Assembly (NCBI RefSeq): GCF_013131805.1
Contig: NZ_JABJRC010000003.1
Coordinates: 620,001-684,000 of the forward strand
Reading direction: 5' to 3'
Source: Kribbella sandramycini
GTDB lineage: Bacteria > Actinomycetota > Actinomycetes > Propionibacteriales > Kribbellaceae
Length of the DNA stretch: 64,000 nt
Below the pieces are notes generated by a model. The model was not told the origin of the DNA and did not search any database. It was given only the letters and a program-made list of their open reading frames with translations. The position numbers and the translations under genes were made by a program. Below, piece by piece: positions 58,221 through 64,000 of the stretch. The number at the start of each line of letters is the position of its first letter. Within the stretch, counting starts at the first letter, position 1.

Positions 58221-59252
58221 GTGAAAACAGTCCGCGCAGTTCTCGCCCTGTCCCTGGCCGGTACGGCGTTCGGCGTCGCACCGGCCGCCCATGCCGCCGA
58301 CCCGGCGCAGTCGGTCTCCGACGTCCGTCTGAGCCGGAGCAGCGTGTCCGTGTCGTCGCTGAACACGGTGCCGATCACCATCGAGGTCGACGGGAAGTTC
58401 CCCGGCTGGGGCGCGAACGAGACCTTGCACGTGGACCTCGAACGGGCCGGCGGCAAGGGCCGGCTCGACTACCTGTACTCGGCCGAGCTGACCCGGTACG
58501 AGGGAACGGTTGCTGACGGCAAGTACCGGGGCGTGCTGCACGTCCCGTCGACCGCCAACGGCACTTTCCAGGTCGACAGCGTCATCACCAGCGGCACGCT
58601 CATCACCGGCGAGGGTGAAGGCGTGAAGGTCGTGAACGGACGGAAGATCGACGTCACCGGGACGAACCAGCCGCGGATCACCGCGAAGGCGCTGAACGAG
58701 CCCAGCCCGGTCAGCAAGCCGTACACGATCCGCTGGTCGGTGATCAACGACCAGACCGGCAAGCCCTACGGCAGCAAGATCAAGGTCGGCCTGAACCAGG
58801 ACACCGGCTGCGGCTGGAACGGCGGTGCGACGCTGCTGACCGACACCGCCGGCTACATCACCCGCACGTATCCCGCGGCGAACACCATCCCGCTCACCTG
58901 CCTGGTTGTCCCCGGCAACCCGATGCCGATCGCCAAGGGCTGGGCCGACGTCAAGCGGATCCCCGGTGTCTCGGCGACCCCGGCCCGGACCAGCGCCCCG
59001 GTCGGCACGAAGATCGCCGTCAAGGGTGCGGTCACCGGCGGGACCTACCAGTGCAAGGTGCACCTGCAGCGGCTGTACGGCGCCACCCAGTGGCGCTCGG
59101 TCGGCAACACGGCCCTCGACTACCAGAAGGGCAGCTACACGCTCACCGCGCAACCGGCGTACAAGGGCAACATTCCCTACCGCGTCCTGTTCCCGGCCTG
59201 TAACAGCCTGGTGACCGCCACCAGCAAGCAGTTCGTCATCCGCGGAACCTGA
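58221..59252 (+). CDS. Secreted paralog 6 of the tandem family
   Basis: 343 residues from a GTG abutting the paralog 5 stop. Signal peptide VRAVLALSLAGTAFGVAPAAHA. Modules: SSVSVSSLNTVPITIEVDGKF and LHVPSTANGTFQV; SKPYTIRWSVINDQTGKPYGSK with GCGW and TCLVVPG; PARTSAPVGTKIAVKGA, CKVHLQRLYGATQWRSVGN and AQPAYKGNIPYRVLFPAC. It ends the array; the iron-regulated gene that follows has its own promoter. Exported; function unknown. Confidence 0.85.
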   Translation: MKTVRAVLALSLAGTAFGVAPAAHAADPAQSVSDVRLSRSSVSVSSLNTVPITIEVDGKFPGWGANETLHVDLERAGGKGRLDYLYSAELTRYEGTVADGKYRGVLHVPSTANGTFQVDSVITSGTLITGEGEGVKVVNGRKIDVTGTNQPRITAKALNEPSPVSKPYTIRWSVINDQTGKPYGSKIKVGLNQDTGCGWNGGATLLTDTAGYITRTYPAANTIPLTCLVVPGNPMPIAKGWADVKRIPGVSATPARTSAPVGTKIAVKGAVTGGTYQCKVHLQRLYGATQWRSVGNTALDYQKGSYTLTAQPAYKGNIPYRVLFPACNSLVTATSKQFVIRGT

Positions 59253-59254
59253 GC

Positions 59255-59304
59255 TTGACGGTTGGGGTGCGTGGGCTAGCCTGACTTAGGTAGGCCTAAC
59301 TTCC
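59255..59304 (+). promoter_or_regulatory. Promoter with two overlapping iron boxes
   Basis: TTGACG (59255-59260) and TAGCCT (59277-59282) with a 16-bp spacer form a good promoter. Two DtxR/IdeR-like boxes, each matching the 19-bp consensus at about 13 positions, overlap it at 59271-59289 and 59286-59304 (core TTAGGTAGGCCTAACTT). Confidence 0.7.
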
Positions 59305-59326
59305 GGTTGAGAGGACCTGTGGTCAC

Positions 59327-60157
59327 GTGACCAGCCCCGCACCCCGCCGTAACCGTGTTTGCAAGCGGGCCGTGGTCCGTCGTACCGAACGGATCACTCC
59401 GCACATGATCAGGGTGGTGTTCGAAGCCGACGGCTTCGTCGACAACGGCACCACCGACCACTACGTGAAGCTGATGTTCACCAAGCCCGGCGTCCAGTAC
59501 GCCGAGCCGCTCGACATGGGCGCGGTCCGGGACACGCACCCGCCCGAGGAGTGGCCGACGATGCGGACCTACACGGTGCGCAACTTCGACGAGGCGGCGA
59601 ACGAGCTCACCATCGACTTCGTCCACCACGGTGACGAGGGCGTCGCCGGGCCGTGGGCCGCGGCGGCCCAGCCGGGTGACGAGCTCTGGTACTTCGGCCC
59701 CGGTGGCGCCTACGCGCCGGAGGCGAGCGCTGCGTGGCACCTGCTCGTCGGCGACGAGAGCGCCCTGCCGGCGATCGGCGCCGCGGTCGAGCAGTTGCCG
59801 CCGGGCGCCCGCGCGACCGTGCTGGTCGAGGTCGAGGACGAGACCGAGGAGCAGAAGCTCGTCGGCGCCGGCGAAGTCGAGCTGACCTGGTTCCACCGGG
59901 CCGGCAGCGCGCAGAGCCGCGGTGACGCGCTGGTCGCGGCCGTCGAGGCGCTGGAGTTCCCCGAGGGAGACGTCCAGGCGTTCGTACACGGCGAGGCCGG
60001 CTTCGTCTTCCGGATCCGCAAGCACCTGTTCACCGAGCGCGGTCTCCCCCGCGACCGTGTCTCGCTGTCCGGCTACTGGCGCCTCGGCAAGAACGAGGAC
60101 GGCTGGCAGGCCGAGAAGGCCGAGACCGCGGCCAAAGAGGCCGCCGCGAAGAACTAA
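59327..60157 (+). CDS. Siderophore-interacting protein (ferric-siderophore reductase, SIP family)
   Basis: 276 residues from a GTG with GAGAGGA upstream. The N-terminal FAD-binding barrel has RITPHMIRVVFEADGF, the flavin motif RTYTVRNFD and FVHHGDEGVAGPWAAAAQPGD. The C-terminal part (LLVGDESALPAIGAAVEQLP, then LSGYWRLGKNEDGW) is the NAD(P)H-binding SIP domain. It reduces and releases iron from imported siderophores in the cytosol. Iron boxes in its promoter match the box before the siderophore-binding lipoprotein gene at 24.1 kb, so the two should be co-regulated although 35 kb apart. Confidence 0.94.
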   Translation: MTSPAPRRNRVCKRAVVRRTERITPHMIRVVFEADGFVDNGTTDHYVKLMFTKPGVQYAEPLDMGAVRDTHPPEEWPTMRTYTVRNFDEAANELTIDFVHHGDEGVAGPWAAAAQPGDELWYFGPGGAYAPEASAAWHLLVGDESALPAIGAAVEQLPPGARATVLVEVEDETEEQKLVGAGEVELTWFHRAGSAQSRGDALVAAVEALEFPEGDVQAFVHGEAGFVFRIRKHLFTERGLPRDRVSLSGYWRLGKNEDGWQAEKAETAAKEAAAKN

Positions 60158-60885
60158 CGCGTACGGCGCCGGTCCAGCAACTGCAGCAGGATCGGCGCCT
60201 CGTTGGTCGGCAGCACCCAGTCCTCGCCAGCGGCCTGCAGGATCAGCGCGGGCCCAGCCGTCCCGACCACGGTCAGCGCGATCGGGAACTTCAGCCTTTC
60301 CGCGCCGCTGAGATCGACCTCGAACGTCCCGGTCAGCGCGCTCAGCGGATACGTCCGGGACTGATCCGGCGTCCGCGGCATCGGGTGCCCCTGGATGGTC
60401 ACGGAGTCCGCGCCGAGCAGCACCAGGCCCGCCGGCGCGCCGCGCAGCCGAAAAACCAGCTCGTACGCCGAATCGGCCAGCTCCTCCGAGTACGGGACGA
60501 GCAGCGTGTGGTTGGCCCGCCGGGCCAGCAGCAGACCGGCCAGCAACCCGAGGATCAGGAACGGCAGCGCCAGGATGGCCGGCCACCAGACGCCGATCAC
60601 CAGCGGGTAGAGCGACCCGATCAACCCGGCCAGCCCGCCGAACAGCCCGCCGATCGCCGCCCACCAGCGCGGGTGGAACCGATGCCGCCCTCGCAGGACG
60701 ACGCCCGCGGCCAGCATCCCGAGCGGGACGACCGCCCCGGCCCAGGCCGCCGTCGGTCCGTTCAGGCCGACCCAGGCGACGATCCCGAGCAGGAGCACCG
60801 GGAAGCCCAGATAGGTCACCGCGACGATCCGCTGCACGCGCCGGTCCCGGCGCTCCATCTCGCTCACGGGAAAACCCAAGCACAT
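60154..60885 (-). CDS. Hypothetical multi-span membrane protein
   Basis: 243 residues from ATG 60885 (GAGG six bases upstream); GTG 60867 and ATG 60858 are alternatives. Four hydrophobic segments fill the first 130 residues (VAVTYLGFPVLLLGIVAWVG, AGAVVPLGMLAAGVVL, AAIGGLFGGLAGLIGSLYPL, PAILALPFLILGLLAGLLLA). A soluble C-terminal domain of about 110 residues with a beta-strand pattern (RTYPLSALTGTFEVDLSGAERL) resembles PH-like domains of actinobacterial membrane proteins. Family not recognised. Convergent overlap of four bases with the SIP gene. Confidence 0.75.
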   Translation of the reverse strand: MCLGFPVSEMERRDRRVQRIVAVTYLGFPVLLLGIVAWVGLNGPTAAWAGAVVPLGMLAAGVVLRGRHRFHPRWWAAIGGLFGGLAGLIGSLYPLVIGVWWPAILALPFLILGLLAGLLLARRANHTLLVPYSEELADSAYELVFRLRGAPAGLVLLGADSVTIQGHPMPRTPDQSRTYPLSALTGTFEVDLSGAERLKFPIALTVVGTAGPALILQAAGEDWVLPTNEAPILLQLLDRRRTR

Positions 60886-61807
60886 GACCGCCTCAGCACC
60901 TACTGTGCCGAGCGTGATCGTGATTCCCGCTGAGTTGATCGACGCCCACGAAGACGACGAACCCGAGTGGCTGGCCGCCCTGCCCGCACTCGTCGACGAC
61001 TACACCGCCCGCTGGGAGCTGACCCGCACGGGCGCCGTCCTGAACGGCGCCGCCTCGCTGATCGTCCCCGTCGTCCGCACCGACGGCACGGCGGCGATGC
61101 TCAAACTCCAGCCGACCAACGACGAGAACTTCCACGAGGCCCTCGCCCTGCGGACCTGGCAGCCGGACGACGTCGTCGGCGTCCTCGAGGACGACCCCGA
61201 CACCACCACGATCCTGCTGGAGCGGCTGCACCCGCGGATGCTCAGCGATCTCCCCGACCACGTCGAGGCGACCAAGATCCTGGCCGAGCTGCTGGGCCGG
61301 CTGTCCGCCGTCCCTGCGCCCGCCGAGCTGCGCCGGCTGTCGGATCTCGCGGCCGAGCTGGTCGAGGATGCTCCGGGCCTGATCCCGGACCTTGCAGACC
61401 CGGCCGAGCAGAAGCTGATCCAGCGGTTCGCCGACCAGGTCCGGGAGCTGATCCCGGAGGCCGGTGACCGGCTCCTGCACTGGGATCTGCACTACGACAA
61501 CGTGATGGCCGCCGACCGGCAGCCGTGGATCGTCATCGACCCCAAACCGCTGGCCGGCGACCCGGCGTTCGAGCTGTTCCCGGCGCTGAACAACCGCTGG
61601 GCCGACCTGCGCGGCACCGGCGACCTGCACCAGGCGATCCGGGACCGCTTCGACCTGATGCTCGACGTGACCGGTATCCCGCGCGACCGGGCCCTGGCCT
61701 GGACGGCGGGCCGCATCCTGCAGAACGTCCTCTGGGATCTGGAGGACGAGGAGAGCGAGATCGACCCCGTCCAGCGCGAGATCGCCGCCGCCCTCCGCCT
61801 GGGGTGA
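60884..61807 (+). CDS. APH(6)-like aminoglycoside/hydroxyurea phosphotransferase
   Basis: 307 residues if started at ATG 60884; GTGs at 60905, 60914 and 60920 are in frame and a start at 60914 or later would fit the family N-terminus (VIVIPAEL) better. Kinase motifs are the catalytic LLHWDLHYDNVMA (near residue 200) and the metal-binding IVIDPKPLAGDPAFELFPAL, the hallmark of the streptomycin 6-kinase/hydroxyurea phosphotransferase family. It may phosphorylate an antibiotic or a metabolite; chromosomal copies are common in actinobacteria. Its ATG overlaps the opposite ATG of the membrane protein gene at CATG. Confidence 0.88.
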   Translation: MTASAPTVPSVIVIPAELIDAHEDDEPEWLAALPALVDDYTARWELTRTGAVLNGAASLIVPVVRTDGTAAMLKLQPTNDENFHEALALRTWQPDDVVGVLEDDPDTTTILLERLHPRMLSDLPDHVEATKILAELLGRLSAVPAPAELRRLSDLAAELVEDAPGLIPDLADPAEQKLIQRFADQVRELIPEAGDRLLHWDLHYDNVMAADRQPWIVIDPKPLAGDPAFELFPALNNRWADLRGTGDLHQAIRDRFDLMLDVTGIPRDRALAWTAGRILQNVLWDLEDEESEIDPVQREIAAALRLG

Positions 61808-61936
61808 GCAACCGCCGAACCGGGCATAACAGTCATGATTGACGAGACAGACACCTCACCCGACACTGGGGCCTGCTCGTTGGATACAGTCGCGGTTCCG
61901 ATGATTCCGCCTGGCGGGGGATGCGAGGGTTAGTCC

Positions 61937-63037
61937 GTGACCGCTCAACTCGAGTATCCCGACGTCCAGGACAGTGACGCGCTGCTGTCGATCCAAGGGC
62001 TGTGGAAGGTGTTCGGCCCGAAGGCGCAGCGGGTGCCGCGGCGGCCGGAGCTGGCCGCGCTGGACCGGTCGGCGCTCCACGCCAAGACCGGGTGTACGGC
62101 GGCCGTCCGCGATCTGAGCTTCGACGTGGCGCCCGGTGAGGTGTTCGTCGTGATGGGCCTGTCCGGCTCCGGGAAGTCGACGCTCGTGCGCTGCCTGACC
62201 CGGCTGATCGAGCCGACCGCGGGCAGCCTGATCTTCGAGGGCGAAGATCTGGTGACCGCCGACGAGAAGCGGCTCCGGGCGCTCCGCCGGAGCAAGTTCT
62301 CGATGGTCTTCCAGCACTTCGGCCTGCTCCCGCACCGCAAGGTGATCGACAACGTCTCCTACGGCCTGGAGGTGCGCGGCGAGAGCAAGCCGGACCGTCG
62401 CCGCCGCGCCCAGGAGGTGATCGACCTGGTCGGCCTGCGCGGGAACGAGCAGCTCTACCCCGAGCAGCTGTCCGGCGGGATGCAGCAGCGGGTCGGCCTG
62501 GCCCGCGCGCTCGCCAACGACCCGGACGTCCTGCTCTTCGACGAGCCGTTCTCCGCGCTCGACCCGCTGATCCGCCGCGAGATGCAGAACGAGGTCGGCC
62601 GGCTGCACCGCGAGGTCGGCAAGACGATGGTCTTCATCACCCACGACCTGACCGAGGCGCTCAAACTCGGTGACCGGATCCTGCTGATGCGCGACGGCGC
62701 CGCCGTCCAGCTCGGCACCGGCGACGAGCTGGTCGGAGCGCCCGCGGACGACTACGTCCGGGACTTCGTCCGCGACGTGCCGCGCGCCGATGTCCTCACC
62801 CTGCGCTGGATCGCCCGCGACCCGCGGCCGGACGAGGTGCTCGACGGCCCCGAGCTCGGCCCGGACGTCCTGGTTCGCGAGGCGACGCGGCTCGTGCTCG
62901 AGTCCGATCGTCCGGTCAAGGTGGTCGAGGGCGGGCAGTTGCTTGGTGTGATCGGCGACGAGGAGATCCTCGCGGTCGTCGCTGATCCGGCCGACTCGCA
63001 TTGGTCGGCGCGTCCGTCCGACCGTCCGGCAACCTGA
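61937..63037 (+). CDS. proV: Glycine betaine/proline ABC transporter ATP-binding protein
   Basis: 366 residues from a GTG. The N-terminal region before Walker A ([20 protein letters not shown]) is the extension typical of ProV/OpuAA. Walker A is GLSGSGKST (near residue 75), the signature [15 protein letters not shown], Walker [13 protein letters not shown], and the C-terminal 80 residues form CBS-like segments ([18 protein letters not shown]). It energises uptake of osmoprotectants. The stop overlaps the start of the permease gene by one base (TGATG). Confidence 0.94.
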   Translation: MTAQLEYPDVQDSDALLSIQGLWKVFGPKAQRVPRRPELAALDRSALHAKTGCTAAVRDLSFDVAPGEVFVVMGLSGSGKSTLVRCLTRLIEPTAGSLIFEGEDLVTADEKRLRALRRSKFSMVFQHFGLLPHRKVIDNVSYGLEVRGESKPDRRRRAQEVIDLVGLRGNEQLYPEQLSGGMQQRVGLARALANDPDVLLFDEPFSALDPLIRREMQNEVGRLHREVGKTMVFITHDLTEALKLGDRILLMRDGAAVQLGTGDELVGAPADDYVRDFVRDVPRADVLTLRWIARDPRPDEVLDGPELGPDVLVREATRLVLESDRPVKVVEGGQLLGVIGDEEILAVVADPADSHWSARPSDRPAT

Positions 63038-64000
63038 TGGCGGCGATCACCAGCGACGTGCAGGTGGAGGTACGTCGGCCGCGGCGCAGCGTGGTCATCG
63101 GCGTCCTGCTGGTGGCCTGGGTGGCTGCCTACTTCCTGCTCAGCGGTATCCACACGCTGCCGCTCGGCGGTCAGGAGACGACCGGCTTCCACCGCTGGCT
63201 GACCGAGCATCGGGACGCGGTCGGCGCGGGCAACCTCGTCTTCGACGCGATCCGGGCTGCTGTCGACAACATCGTCGTCCTGCTTCAGAACGTGCTCTCC
63301 CAGCCGTCGTACGGCCGTCCGGTCCCGGTGATCGGCTGGCTCGGGGTGGTCGCCGCGTCGGCGTACCTCGCCTGGGCCTTCGGCAACTGGAAGGTCGCGC
63401 TGCTGACCGCGGCAGGCCTCGGCTTCGTCGGGCTGCAGGGGCTGTGGCAGGAGAGCATGGACACGCTCGCCCTGACCATCGCGGCCGTGCTGCTCTCGCT
63501 GCTGGTCGCGATCCCGCTCGGGATCTGGGCCGGGCTGTCGAACCGCGCGTTCAAGGTCGCGACCCTGGTCCTCGACCTGATGCAGACGCTGCCGACGTTC
63601 GTCTACCTCGCGCCGCTGACGCTGTTCTTCGCGATCGGCCCGGCCGCGGCGACGATCGCGACGTTGATCTACGCCGCGCCGCCCGCCGTCCGGCTGACCG
63701 CGCACGCGATCCGCAACGTGCCGCCGGAGAGTGTCGAGGCGTCCCGCTCACTCGGCTCGACCCGCGGTCAGACGCTGACCAAGGTGCTGCTGCCGATGTC
63801 GCGCAGTACGGTCGTGGTCGGGATCAACCAGACGATCATGGCCGCGCTCTCGATGGTCACGGTCGCCGCGCTGATCGACGCGCCGGGCCTCGGCCAGACC
63901 GTGTTGAAGGCGCTGCAGACGCTGGACGTCGGCGTCGCGTTCAACGCCGGGCTGGCGATCGTGGTGATCGCGATCGTGCTCGACCGGGTCACCACCGCGG
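63037..64000 (+). CDS. proW: Glycine betaine ABC transporter permease (partial)
   Basis: The ATG overlaps the ATPase stop. The frame stays open to the end of the window, so at least 321 residues are encoded and the C-terminus is missing. Several membrane segments are visible, and the EAA-type loop reads PPESVEASRSLGSTRGQTLTKVLLP, characteristic of ProW/OpuAB permeases. DLMQTLPTFVYLAPLTLFF and SMVTVAALIDAPGLGQTVL also match. It forms the membrane channel for the ProV-type ATPase; a substrate-binding gene is expected beyond the window. Confidence 0.93.
   Translation, partial: MAAITSDVQVEVRRPRRSVVIGVLLVAWVAAYFLLSGIHTLPLGGQETTGFHRWLTEHRDAVGAGNLVFDAIRAAVDNIVVLLQNVLSQPSYGRPVPVIGWLGVVAASAYLAWAFGNWKVALLTAAGLGFVGLQGLWQESMDTLALTIAAVLLSLLVAIPLGIWAGLSNRAFKVATLVLDLMQTLPTFVYLAPLTLFFAIGPAAATIATLIYAAPPAVRLTAHAIRNVPPESVEASRSLGSTRGQTLTKVLLPMSRSTVVVGINQTIMAALSMVTVAALIDAPGLGQTVLKALQTLDVGVAFNAGLAIVVIAIVLDRVTTA

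Noticed and set aside
56001..59153. A 1050-codon minus-strand open frame opposite paralogs 4-6
   Set aside because: The six plus-strand genes have signal peptides and conserved modules; the antisense product is repetitive only because the paralogs are, and has Arg/Asp/Val-rich shadow composition.
1..64000. CRISPR arrays, prophage or insertion sequences
   Set aside because: No regular direct repeat-spacer pattern, transposase, integrase or phage structural gene was found; the 163-bp repeat has no coding capacity.

Overview
The window is GC-rich DNA from an actinobacterium. The conserved cell-wall and signalling cluster at 25.2-34.7 kb (crgA, a DUF881 gene, a glutamine amidotransferase, pknB, pbpA, rodA, pstP, fhaB, fhaA, then tRNA-Leu) has the order usually found close to the chromosomal origin in this phylum. 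The overall gene style (many secreted hydrolases, tandem secreted paralogs, GTG starts, translationally coupled genes) suggests Kribbella or another member of the Nocardioides/Propionibacteriales group. That placement is inference; no rRNA or other marker gene is present.

Layout. 0-2.3 kb: end of an FAD-linked oxidase, then an SDR oxidoreductase coupled to a QueA-like protein behind a MerR/SoxR-type palindrome. 2.5-5.9 kb: rhomboid protease, cyclophilin, an amphipathic DUF5324-like protein, a small Cys protein and an alkyltransferase (MGMT). 5.9-9.7 kb: two DUF4328 membrane proteins, one with a remarkable Tyr/Ser-rich tail, and a TIM-barrel isomerase. 9.6-13.2 kb: TetR regulator divergent from an FAD monooxygenase, then a secreted M14 carboxypeptidase. 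13.2-19.1 kb: an arabinan/arabinoxylan locus (LacI regulator divergent from GH51, secreted GH43 and cytoplasmic GH43). 19.1-23.9 kb: MocR regulator divergent from a PNPOx-like protein, a DrrAB-type ABC exporter and an EXLDI-family protein. 23.9-25.1 kb: a cluster of DnaA boxes followed by an iron-regulated siderophore-binding lipoprotein. 25.2-34.9 kb: the pknB cluster and tRNA-Leu(CAG).

35-45.8 kb: nitrilase-family hydrolase, a regulator convergent with a large secreted subtilase, a PrsW protease, and a sugar ABC importer with its convergent GntR/HutC regulator. 45.8-50.3 kb: secreted GH16 enzyme, a string of hairpins, SigE-family sigma factor with a coupled membrane protein, secreted endonuclease I, and a Phd/VapC toxin-antitoxin pair. 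50.3-59.3 kb: a twin AAA+ ATPase divergent from six tandem secreted paralogs of unknown function; this is the least explained part of the window. 59.3-64 kb: iron-regulated siderophore-interacting protein, a membrane protein, an APH(6)-like kinase and the start of a glycine betaine (ProVW-type) transporter.

The most unusual non-coding signals are: a 163-bp element present twice (15819-15981 and 26319-26481), whose core is about 91% identical while its ends have diverged but remain self-complementary; an array of about 14 short palindromes between convergent genes (19095-19395); seven DnaA-box-like sites in 130 bp (23931-24059); and consecutive hairpins upstream of the sigma factor (46827-47030).
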